The notes under the pieces: model-generated | Seen by the model: only the letters and a program-made list of their open reading frames with translations | Told to the model about the DNA's origin: nothing | Database searches by the model: none | Part shown: positions 1-5,046 of the stretch, in pieces | How the letters are laid out: each line of letters begins with the position of its first letter | How positions within the stretch are numbered: position 1 is the first letter of the stretch | Position numbers and translations under genes: made by a program | Assembly: GCA_023380575.1 (NCBI GenBank) | Contig: JAMCRM010000270.1 | Location: 1 to 5,346 of the forward strand | Direction of reading: 5' to 3' | From: Acidobacteriota bacterium | GTDB taxonomy: Bacteria; Acidobacteriota; Terriglobia; Bryobacterales; Bryobacteraceae | DNA length: 5,346 nt

Positions 1-310
1 GGATGAAATGGAACACCGGCCAGACCACCGCGTTGGGAAAGCCCTCATAAAACGCGCGAGCGGCGTCGGGCGCGATGTCTACGGGGCGGCAGCAGTAGCC
101 ATGGCACGCGGCGGCGATAGCCCTGTCGCGCTCCGCGGCGTCAACGGGCTCGTTCTCCCCGGACCAGCCGGCCCACACCCCGCCGCTCTGCCGCAGAATC
201 GGATCCATGGCGGTGGCCAGTCCCCCGGAGCTGGATTCGGCGCGCCACGCCCCACCGTCCTGCCGGAGCGTAAACGGCAAACGGTTCGAGACCACGACCA
301 GTCTGCCCAT
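1..310 (-). CDS. otsA: Trehalose-6-phosphate synthase-type glycosyltransferase (GT20), N-terminal part, runs off the left edge
   Basis: GT20 enzymes transfer glucose from a nucleotide sugar to glucose-6-phosphate, making trehalose-6-phosphate in the cytosol for osmotic and desiccation protection. The 103 visible codons begin MGRLVVVSNRLP, the classic OtsA N-terminus, with the SNRLP segment (residues 8-12) that contacts the acceptor phosphate. SSGGLATAM (27-35) is the donor-binding glycine loop, WAGWSG lies at 46-51, and FYEGFPNAVVWPVFH (87-101) matches the family's FYxGFxNxxLWPxFH block. The start at 310 is chosen because it sits directly before the conserved strand. An in-frame GTG 21 nt upstream is possible, and no convincing Shine-Dalgarno site is visible. 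The rest of the gene lies outside the window. A related GT20 enzyme such as glucosylglycerol-phosphate synthase cannot be excluded from this part. It is transcribed divergently from the gene at 402. Confidence 0.9.
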   Translation of the reverse strand, partial: MGRLVVVSNRLPFTLRQDGGAWRAESSSGGLATAMDPILRQSGGVWAGWSGENEPVDAAERDRAIAAACHGYCCRPVDIAPDAARAFYEGFPNAVVWPVFHFI

Positions 311-389
311 TCCGAAACAAGGCAGCACCCGCGCTGCCGCTGAGAGGGGACGCACATCGCCCGGCCGGAGCAGCGGTGTACTTTGAATC

Positions 390-395
390 AGGGGG
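390..395 (+). promoter_or_regulatory. Shine-Dalgarno site for the gene at 402
   Basis: AGGGGG lies 6 nt before the ATG at 402. This is the clearest ribosome binding site in the window and supports that start over the ATG at 383 in another frame. The 91-bp gap between this gene and the divergent otsA start (311-401) must hold promoters for both directions, but I see no convincing -35/-10 pair in it. Confidence 0.6.
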
Positions 396-401
396 TGAAG
401 C

Positions 402-779
402 ATGAAGACAGGGTCGCTGCTGTTATTACTGTGCGGCGGGTTATGGGCGCAAAGCCCGTCATGGCTGAAGGGTTATCACCTGGCGGGACCGCCGGCGCCG
501 GTCACGGCCGTGGCGCCGCGCAACGCCGCGCTCGAAAACATGCAGGATGTCCAGTTGCAGACCATGTGGGCGATTCGCGAGGCGCGCGACGCGTCGAATT
601 ACTACGCGGTCACGGAGGCCATTCGGGAAGCCCGCGCCAATGCCGCCCTTATCGCCCAACTGCAGGCGGCGCAGCCAGGCGCGAAAGCAGCGCAACCCGC
701 CTCGTCCATCCCACTCAAGGTGCCGGAGTCGCGTCCCGAGTTACGCTGGGTCGCCTCATCGGCGGCCGGGAACCGCTGA
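402..779 (+). CDS. Small secreted protein of unknown function with paired IREAR helices
   Basis: I do not recognise this 125-residue protein. It starts with a short signal peptide (Lys2, a Leu-rich core at 6-10, likely cut after LWA at residue 16), so it should be periplasmic or secreted. Residues 41-90 look strongly alpha-helical and contain the hexamer AIREAR twice (57-62 and 73-78), 16 residues apart, which suggests an internal helical repeat. The C-terminal third is rich in Ala and Pro and probably disordered. There are no catalytic motifs; the only Cys (residue 11) lies in the signal peptide. A good Shine-Dalgarno site sits at 390-395. The selenoperoxidase gene begins 58 bp downstream on the same strand, so co-transcription is possible. 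The overlapping plus-strand frames at 383-841 and 547-1044 have compositions typical of shadow frames. Confidence 0.7.
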   Translation: MKTGSLLLLLCGGLWAQSPSWLKGYHLAGPPAPVTAVAPRNAALENMQDVQLQTMWAIREARDASNYYAVTEAIREARANAALIAQLQAAQPGAKAAQPASSIPLKVPESRPELRWVASSAAGNR

Positions 780-837
780 TCCGGTTCGCGCGGCGCCCAC
801 GCAACCGAACGGCGGCGCAAGCATCCGATACTCTGAG

Positions 838-1368
838 ATGAACAAACTGGCCCTCGTGTCGTCTTTGGCTGTTCTGCTCCCGGCGTGGGCCCAGCAGGCC
901 CCGCCGAAAACACACCTGAAACCCGGCGACGCCGCGCCCGGTTTCACCCTCCCTTCGACGGCGGGGAAGCCCGTCAGCCTCTCCGATTACCGTGGCAAAC
1001 CGGTGGTGCTGGCCTTCTTTCCCGCGGCTTTCACCGGGGGCTGAACCAAGGAAATGCTGGCGTACCAGGCTGGTATCGCCTCCAGGTTCCAGGGAGCACA
1101 AATATTCGGCATCAGCACCGACAACCTGCCCTCTTTGAGCGCCTTCGCCGGGAAGTTGAAGCTGACGTTTCCCCTGTTGAGCGACTTCGTCCGGCGCGAT
1201 ACCGCCAAGGCCTATGGGGTCCTCATGCCGGACCGCGGAATCGCCAACCGGGCCACCTTCGTTATCGATAAGGACGGCAGGATCCAATATATTGAGGAGG
1301 GTTCCGCGGCCCTGGATCCCACCGGCGCGGAACTGGCGTGTAAACGGATACACCCGTCGCGAAAATGA
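838..1368 (+). CDS. Exported selenocysteine-containing peroxiredoxin (TGA at codon 69 read as Sec)
   Basis: Peroxiredoxins reduce hydrogen peroxide and organic hydroperoxides through a peroxidatic Cys. Read through one internal TGA, this gene encodes 176 residues. Residues 1-18 are a signal peptide (likely cut after AWA), so the enzyme should act in the periplasm. The thioredoxin-fold AhpC/TSA domain follows: [14 protein letters not shown] (27-40), then [14 protein letters not shown], where Pro62, Thr66 and residue 69 match PxxxTxxC with Sec replacing Cys. Then come FGISTDN (90-96), AYGV (125-128) and [14 protein letters not shown] (134-147) with the conserved Arg138. Cys168 is the only cysteine and a candidate resolving residue. 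The two halves lie in the same frame and join with no missing sequence. A SECIS-like hairpin follows the TGA. The ATG at 838 is chosen because the signal peptide begins there; its ribosome site is weak. Without Sec insertion, only an inactive 68-residue peptide would form. A Cys-to-stop mutation is the main alternative. Confidence 0.88.
1042..1044 (+). other. In-frame TGA, probable selenocysteine codon
   Basis: This TGA is codon 69 of the peroxiredoxin at 838-1368 and occupies the position of the peroxidatic cysteine (FTGG-x-TKE). It is the only stop in the 177-codon frame before the terminal TGA at 1366-1368. Sec replacing a catalytic Cys is the usual pattern for bacterial selenoproteins, and Sec-containing peroxiredoxins are already known in other bacteria. 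The next possible start, ATG at 1054, would give a protein without strand 1 or the active site, so an independent second gene is unlikely. Confidence 0.85.
1046..1093 (+). promoter_or_regulatory. Candidate bacterial SECIS element (stem-loop after the TGA)
   Basis: The upper hairpin is 1059-1080. The arm GGCGTACC (1059-1066) pairs with GGTATCGCC (1072-1080), giving 8 base pairs with one bulged U at 1076. The apical loop is AGGCU (1067-1071); if A1067 pairs with U1071 it closes to a GGC triloop. Below it, GGAA (1050-1053) can pair with TTCC (1087-1090), and CC (1046-1047) with GG (1092-1093), across internal loops. The loop begins 22 nt after the TGA. From memory, the bacterial SECIS model needs a G in the first two loop positions and a loop roughly 16-37 nt from the UGA; both hold here. 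The loop resembles AGGUCU of E. coli fdhF. SelB would bind it to deliver Sec-tRNA. Pairings were found by eye, not by a folding program. Confidence 0.75.
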
Positions 1369-1375
1369 GTGCGGA

Positions 1376-1984
1376 TCACAGCCCGAAGCGTTCCTCGGTC
1401 CAGGGATCGCCGCGCATGTGGTACCCGTTACGCTCCCAGAACCCGGCTCGGTCCTCTGCAAGCAGTTCAAAACCGGCGACCCATTTGGCGCTTTTCCAGG
1501 CGTACAGGCGGGGAACGATGAGCCGCGCCGGTCCGCCGTGCTCGGGAGCCAGGGGCTTGCCATCATGAAGCAGCGCGACCAGCGAATCTTCCCCGAGAAA
1601 ATATTCCAGGGGCAAATTGGTGGTCCAGCCGCGGTCGTATGCGTGGACCAGGACGAAACGCGCTTCGGGCAAGGCGCCGCCGGACAAATCGAGCAGCGTT
1701 CGGGTGGAAACGCCCTCCCATAGGTTATTGAGGCGCGACCAGCGCGTGACACAGTGGAAATCGGCGAACACCCGGATCCTCGGAAGTTGCTGAAATTCCG
1801 GCCAGTTCCAGGAAGCCGGCCGGCCCACGCCTCCGGTTACCCGGAGAGTCCACCGGGCGAGATCGATGGTGGGCGGGCCGCTGGCATCCAGCACAGGCCA
1901 CTTCCAGGTGCGCGACTGCCCCGGCGGCAGACGCTCCTCCCGCTCCACGTCGGAGCTGCGGATGACCCTGGCTTCCCCCTCCAT
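1376..1984 (-). CDS. Sulfite oxidase-like molybdopterin-dependent oxidoreductase
   Basis: This 202-residue protein is a short member of the sulfite oxidase/YedY superfamily, whose members carry a molybdopterin cofactor with Mo bound by one Cys. The Moco-binding signature is FHCVTRWS (76-83) with Cys78 as the expected Mo ligand. RLPPGQ (19-24), the KWPVLDAS segment (29-36), VHAYDRGWTTNLPLE (113-127), HGGPARLIVPRLYAWKSAKW (149-168) and ERNGYHMRGDPW (184-195) are all typical of the stand-alone domain. I see no Tat signal, haem domain or dimerisation domain, so it is probably cytosolic, and its substrate cannot be read from the sequence. The start at 1984 matches the family's short N-terminus. 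AAGGG lies very close before it, and a -10-like TAAAAT lies 6 nt upstream of the ATG. Its stop is 7 bp from the stop of the convergent peroxiredoxin gene. Confidence 0.92.
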   Translation of the reverse strand: MEGEARVIRSSDVEREERLPPGQSRTWKWPVLDASGPPTIDLARWTLRVTGGVGRPASWNWPEFQQLPRIRVFADFHCVTRWSRLNNLWEGVSTRTLLDLSGGALPEARFVLVHAYDRGWTTNLPLEYFLGEDSLVALLHDGKPLAPEHGGPARLIVPRLYAWKSAKWVAGFELLAEDRAGFWERNGYHMRGDPWTEERFGL

Positions 1985-1990
1985 GCCCTT

Positions 1991-1996
1991 ATTTTA
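1991..1996 (-). promoter_or_regulatory. Candidate -10 element for the Moco oxidoreductase gene
   Basis: On the minus strand TAAAAT (5 of 6 match to TATAAT) stands 6 nt before the ATG at 1984. If it is a -10 box, transcription would begin at or next to the start codon and give a leaderless mRNA. No good -35 hexamer is visible at the normal spacing, so this is weak. Confidence 0.3.
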
Positions 1997-2039
1997 CGCG
2001 CTTCCCGCGTGGGCGCATGGTTGCGGCGCGAGGCGCGGC

Positions 2040-2067
2040 TTGCGCTTTAGCGTGATTTCTGCATAAT
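2040..2067 (+). promoter_or_regulatory. Candidate promoter for the gene at 2085
   Basis: TTGCGC (2040-2045) and CATAAT (2062-2067, 5 of 6 match to TATAAT) are separated by 16 nt, as in a sigma-70-type promoter. The predicted transcript would start near 2074, at or inside the Shine-Dalgarno site, giving a very short leader. The -35 match is poor (3 of 6). Confidence 0.35.
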
Positions 2068-2071
2068 GGCT

Positions 2072-2077
2072 AGAAGG
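2072..2077 (+). promoter_or_regulatory. Shine-Dalgarno site for the gene at 2085
   Basis: AGAAGG lies 7 nt before the ATG at 2085 and supports that start. The in-frame ATG at 2136 would give a more usual signal peptide but has no Shine-Dalgarno site. Confidence 0.5.
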
Positions 2078-2084
2078 CGGCCCT

Positions 2085-3368
2085 ATGTTAGCCCGTCGCC
2101 GCACACTGGTATCTCAGGTGCATGAAACCATCCCGATGACTCGGTCGGCTGTTCGTATCGTGTTCCGATTGGTTCCGTGTGTGCTTGCGTCCACCGGTCT
2201 GCTGCCGGCACAGGTCCTGATGCAGGGTTCTGGCCCGGCCGGCACGGTGCGCATTTTCAATACTGATGCGGCAATTCTGGAGTCTCAGGAGCCTCGCAAA
2301 GACCTGCCCTGCGAAGTGACCCCGATCAAGCCCATCCTGGGCTTCGATTTGAAATTTCATGCCGGTTACGAAGTGAGCGTCCCGCTGAAGGACCTGGCGG
2401 GTTCGGAAAATCTGCTCACCATGGTGTTCCGGGTCAGCCCGGAGAACCGCACCGATGAGCCGGTCTACTTTTCCCAGCGCATCGCCGTGCCGGTGATCGA
2501 AGATAATGCCAAGGGCGACGCCTACCTGCAAGGGGCCTTCGACGTAGGCGAAGGCAAATACCACGTGGACTGGCTGGTGCGCGACCGCAGTGAACGGGTC
2601 TGCTCGTCGTACTGGGACGTGGCGGCCAATCTTCCGGATAAAGACAAGCAGATGGCGCTGGAGATCGCTCCGGGCGCCGTGCAGGCGTTTGACCGGGAGC
2701 CGTTCAAAGATGATCCGCCCATTGAACGCACTCAGCGGGAAGGCCCGCTGGACGTGAAGGTGATCGTCAATTTCGCGCCCCAGAACGCGCAGTCCGCCAC
2801 CCTGCAGCCGCTCGACACCAACGCGCTCATGTCCATCCTGCGCAGCATCAACCGGGATCCCCGCATCGGGAAATTCTCCGTGGTCGCGTTCAATATGCAG
2901 GAGCAGCGCGTGCTCTACCGCCAGGACAATGCGTCCACTATCGATTTCCCCAAGCTCGGCGAAGCCCTGACTTCGATGAACCTGGGCACGGTGGACCTGA
3001 AACGGCTCAGCCAGAAGCATGGCGATACCCATTTCCTGGCCAGTCTCATCAGCAAGGAACTGACCGCGCCGGAACGGCCGGACGCGGTGATTTTTGCCGG
3101 CCCCAAGGTGATGCTCGACGAAAGCGTCCCGCAGGATACCCTGAGGGAAGTGGGCGAGCCACAGTTCCCGGTCTTCTACATGAACTACAATCTGAACCCG
3201 CAGTCCAACCCCTGGCGCGACGCCATCGGCAACGCGGTCAAGTATTTCAAGGGCTCCGAGTACACCATCTCCCGGCCGAGGGACCTGTTTTTCGCCTGGA
3301 CCGAGATCATGAGCCGTATAGTAAAATCGAAAGTGGGAAGGCAAGCGTCCAACGTTTCGTCAAAGTGA
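2085..3368 (+). CDS. Secreted protein of unknown function with von Willebrand A-like C-terminal half
   Basis: The protein has 427 residues and I do not know its function. From the start at 2085 the first 43 residues form a long basic leader plus hydrophobic core (VFRLVPCVLASTGLLPA), likely cut before Gln43. The alternative Met18 gives a standard signal peptide. Residues 50-200 appear to be beta-rich, with sandwich-like segments (GFDLKFHAGYEVSVPLKDL, LLTMVFRVSP, GKYHVDWLVRDRS). Residues 224-370 alternate strands and helices in a von Willebrand A-like order: VKVIVNFAP, a helix at 245-256, KFSVVAFN, a helix at 313-327, PDAVIFAGP and FPVFYMNYN. The metal site (DxSxS) is absent, since VNFAPQNAQ stands in its place. 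The fold is my inference. It resembles secreted VWA-type proteins common in acidobacteria. The methyltransferase gene starts 4 bp after its stop, so the two are probably one operon. Confidence 0.85.
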   Translation: MLARRRTLVSQVHETIPMTRSAVRIVFRLVPCVLASTGLLPAQVLMQGSGPAGTVRIFNTDAAILESQEPRKDLPCEVTPIKPILGFDLKFHAGYEVSVPLKDLAGSENLLTMVFRVSPENRTDEPVYFSQRIAVPVIEDNAKGDAYLQGAFDVGEGKYHVDWLVRDRSERVCSSYWDVAANLPDKDKQMALEIAPGAVQAFDREPFKDDPPIERTQREGPLDVKVIVNFAPQNAQSATLQPLDTNALMSILRSINRDPRIGKFSVVAFNMQEQRVLYRQDNASTIDFPKLGEALTSMNLGTVDLKRLSQKHGDTHFLASLISKELTAPERPDAVIFAGPKVMLDESVPQDTLREVGEPQFPVFYMNYNLNPQSNPWRDAIGNAVKYFKGSEYTISRPRDLFFAWTEIMSRIVKSKVGRQASNVSSK

Positions 3369-3372
3369 TCCG

Positions 3373-3936
3373 ATGCGTCTGTCCGGCGTCGTTTTCGGTG
3401 TCTGGCTGCTGAGTTCCTTACCGTCGTCCGCACAGCAGTTCAACGCCGCCGAGAACCTTGCGCCGTATATCCCCAGCCCGCAAATCATCGTCGAGAAGAT
3501 GCTGGAAACGGCGCGGGTCAAGCCGGGCGAAATGGTGTACGACCTGGGCAGCGGCGACGGCCGTATCGTGATCACCGCCGCGCAGAAATTCAAGGCCAAT
3601 GCGGTCGGGGTGGAACTCTCCGGCGACCTGTGCCGCGCCACCATGGCCCGCGTCAAAGCCATGGGGCTCCAGGACCGGGTCAAGATCATTCACGGCAACC
3701 TGCTGAAGGTGGACCTCAGCCCCGCCGACGTGGTCACGATTTACCTGCTCACCAGCTCCAACGACCGCCTGAGGCCCAACCTCGAAAAGTATCTCAAGCC
3801 CGGCGCGCGGGTGGTCTCCAACGATTTTGAGATCCGCGGGTGGCACGCCGCGCAGGTGGTGCGGGTCACCGAGGCCGGAGTGACCCACTCGATCTACCTG
3901 TACGAGATCCTCAAATCTTCCGCGGTGCGGAAGTAG
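3373..3936 (+). CDS. Class I SAM-dependent methyltransferase (FAM173/lysine methyltransferase-like) with an apparent signal peptide
   Basis: This 187-residue enzyme should transfer a methyl group from S-adenosylmethionine. Motif I is VYDLGSGDGRIVITAA (55-70), Glu81 ends strand 2 (GVELS), GNLLKVDL (108-115) is the motif II/III region, and VVTIYLLTSSNDRLRPNL (120-137) with LKPGARVVSNDF (141-152) completes the fold. The PYIPSPQIIVEKML leader (31-44) and the YLL segment match the bacterial relatives of FAM173/ATPSCKMT, which methylate lysines in eukaryotes. The bacterial substrate is unknown. Residues 1-20 look like a cleavable signal peptide (SSA|QQ), which is odd for an enzyme that needs cytosolic SAM. 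The only upstream gene is 4 bp away, and no strong Shine-Dalgarno site is visible, so translation is probably coupled. The last 26 bp overlap the 3' end of the convergent gene at 3911-4222. Confidence 0.9.
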   Translation: MRLSGVVFGVWLLSSLPSSAQQFNAAENLAPYIPSPQIIVEKMLETARVKPGEMVYDLGSGDGRIVITAAQKFKANAVGVELSGDLCRATMARVKAMGLQDRVKIIHGNLLKVDLSPADVVTIYLLTSSNDRLRPNLEKYLKPGARVVSNDFEIRGWHAAQVVRVTEAGVTHSIYLYEILKSSAVRK

Positions 3937-4222
3937 CCTTTCCTTTCCCGGATTTGTCCAACTGCACGCGAATCGCGTTCAGGCCGCCGTCCACATCCTG
4001 CTCCGCTTCGATCGCCAGCCGGTCACCGCGCTTCAGGCTGCGGGGATTGGCGCCGCCCGCGAACCGGGTCTTGCGAGTGCGGCGGAACTCCAGTTCGCGA
4101 TAATCGTCCAGCTTCAGGGCGATCACTTTGTCGCTGATGCGATCGAGCGTGCCGGTGAAGGTAGGGTAGGGTTGGGCAAGTGCGGCCATGGCCGCGAGCA
4201 GCAGCCAGCAGAACAGCGCCAT
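3911..4222 (-). CDS. Small exported protein of unknown function
   Basis: The 103-residue protein begins with a clear signal peptide (FCWLLLAAMAALA, cut before Gln17). The mature part reads as a small beta-barrel-like domain: FTGTLDRISDKVIALKL (22-38), ELEFRRTRKTRFAG (43-56), LKRGDRLAIEAEQD (63-76) and LNAIRVQL (81-88). The pattern of a rule for a residue value, a 'KRGDR' turn and a final strand resembles DUF5666-like or OB-like periplasmic domains, but this is a loose likeness. The tail (89-103) is basic and probably disordered. Its ATG lies 1 nt after the stop of the DUF192 gene, so it should be translated by coupling. Its last codons overlap the methyltransferase gene on the other strand. 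Confidence 0.75.
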   Translation of the reverse strand: MALFCWLLLAAMAALAQPYPTFTGTLDRISDKVIALKLDDYRELEFRRTRKTRFAGGANPRSLKRGDRLAIEAEQDVDGGLNAIRVQLDKSGKGKATSAPRKI

Positions 4223-4223
4223 A

Positions 4224-4676
4224 TCAAAACAAAAGCCGATCGCCGACGTTCAGCCCGTTGCGCGCGGCTTCGCCCCCGCCCAGTTCCAGCACGAACTGCG
4301 CGCGCGCGTGGCCGCCATACGTGGGACACTGGCTGGCTTTGGAGTTGCAGGGCGGGGTGTTGGCCGAGATCTCCACAACCCGCTGGCCGGAATCCAGCCA
4401 GATGATGTCCAGCGGAATCCGTACCTGGTACATGTAATAGCTATACGCGCCCGGCCGGTCGTGGATGAACAACATACCGGTGCCGCGCGGCACCGCGTCC
4501 CGAAACATCAGCCCGCGTTGCAGATCGAAAGGGCGGATGGCCACTTCGGCACGGACCTCCCCGCCGTTGGGCAGTTTCACCGTGCGCCTGTCCAGCCCCG
4601 CCAGCCCGCTTTCCTGTTTCGCGCCGCACCCGCATCCGATCCCCAGCAGAACGACGCATAACCCCAAGCCCCGCAT
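4224..4676 (-). CDS. DUF192 family protein, probable lipoprotein
   Basis: DUF192 is a conserved small beta-rich domain of unknown biochemical role, usually exported. This 150-residue protein shows its signature: [20 protein letters not shown] (54-73), [16 protein letters not shown] (80-95, the family's F-W-M-K-N-T-x-I-P-L-D-I block), [11 protein letters not shown] (100-110) with the paired cysteines C110 and C117 before PTYGG, then FVLELGGG (128-135) and [10 protein letters not shown] (141-150). The N-terminus [17 protein letters not shown] is hydrophobic, and a lipobox-like Cys at 15 or 17 suggests lipid attachment, though the box is imperfect. The open frame extends much further upstream to 5282, but that part has no family similarity and crosses other genes, so the ATG at 4676 is used. 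A -10-like TACTAT lies 8 nt upstream. It is followed immediately by the gene at 3911-4222. Confidence 0.9.
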   Translation of the reverse strand: MRGLGLCVVLLGIGCGCGAKQESGLAGLDRRTVKLPNGGEVRAEVAIRPFDLQRGLMFRDAVPRGTGMLFIHDRPGAYSYYMYQVRIPLDIIWLDSGQRVVEISANTPPCNSKASQCPTYGGHARAQFVLELGGGEAARNGLNVGDRLLF

Positions 4677-4754
4677 GAAATACGATAGTAGCGCGCTTCG
4701 GCGCGGCGCTCCCGCAAAGGGTGACGAATCGCACAGTCTGCCGCTCTTCGCCCG

Positions 4755-5018
4755 ATGTATGATTTTCACGTGGCGTGGTCGGGCATCATCCGAAGTTGGG
4801 ACAACGAGCGCCGGCAATACCGGCAGTTGCTGCTGCGGTTCGAGGATTGCGAAGAGCCGGTGTGCCTGGCGCGACTTTACGACGGCGACAGGCCCATCGG
4901 TGACGCCCGCGCCGATAACGCCTATGACGCCCTGGAGCAGGCGCTGCGCCTTGCCCGGGAGTTTTTCCACGATCCCTCCATCACCGAAGCCAGTGTGGCG
5001 TGGTGTCAGGTCACGTGA
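4755..5018 (+). CDS. Small hypothetical protein
   Basis: I do not recognise this 87-residue protein. It has no signal peptide or membrane segment and should be cytosolic. Composition is balanced and acidic: strand-like segments at the start ([15 protein letters not shown]) and middle ([22 protein letters not shown] is interrupted by two Cys at 32 and 37), then a helix ([16 protein letters not shown], 56-71), and a final strand (EASVAWCQV). The frame is bounded upstream by a TGA near 4723, so the ATG at 4755 is the natural start, although no Shine-Dalgarno site precedes it. It is divergent from the DUF192 gene (78 bp between starts) and lies 28 bp upstream of the prenyltransferase gene on the same strand, which allows co-transcription. 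Confidence 0.6.
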   Translation: MYDFHVAWSGIIRSWDNERRQYRQLLLRFEDCEEPVCLARLYDGDRPIGDARADNAYDALEQALRLAREFFHDPSITEASVAWCQVT

Positions 5019-5029
5019 GAGCGGTGCGC

Positions 5030-5035
5030 TAAAAT
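5030..5035 (+). promoter_or_regulatory. Candidate -10 element for the prenyltransferase gene
   Basis: TAAAAT (5 of 6 match to TATAAT) stands 11 nt before the ATG at 5047, within the 28-bp gap after the gene at 4755-5018. There is no Shine-Dalgarno site between it and the ATG. No -35 box is seen at 16-18 nt, so confidence is low. Confidence 0.3.
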
Positions 5036-5046
5036 CGTACCAGTTC

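Noticed and set aside
79..357. Minus-strand open frame of 92 codons at the left edge
   Set aside because: It is rich in Pro, Gly and Arg and lies out of frame with the well-matched OtsA reading, which starts at 310 and runs off the window.
838..1044. The peroxiredoxin as a pseudogene split by a nonsense mutation
   Set aside because: The only stop falls exactly on the catalytic cysteine, both halves are otherwise intact with no frameshift, and a SECIS-like hairpin follows at the right distance. It remains the main alternative.
1285..1294. Palindrome CAATATATTG flanked by GGATCC sites
   Set aside because: It lies inside conserved peroxiredoxin coding sequence ([10 protein letters not shown]) and shows no other sign of an operator.
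1054..1368. Separate gene starting at ATG 1054
   Set aside because: It would begin inside the helix after the active site, lacks a ribosome binding site, and lies in frame with the upstream half.
1369..1375. Shared terminator between the convergent genes
   Set aside because: The gap is only 7 bp, and I found no GC hairpin followed by a T run around it on either strand.
715..1752. Minus-strand open frame of 345 codons across the peroxiredoxin and the Moco gene
   Set aside because: Its sequence is the antisense of one real gene and an out-of-frame reading of the other, with no family similarity.
2088..3344. Long open frame (418 codons) antisense to the gene at 2085
   Set aside because: It is His- and Arg-rich, has no domain or signal resemblance, and mirrors nearly the whole real gene, as expected for a shadow frame in GC-rich DNA.
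5011..5018. Palindrome TCACGTGA at the end of the gene at 4755
   Set aside because: It is made by the last codons and the stop. An 8-bp palindrome alone is too weak to call an operator.
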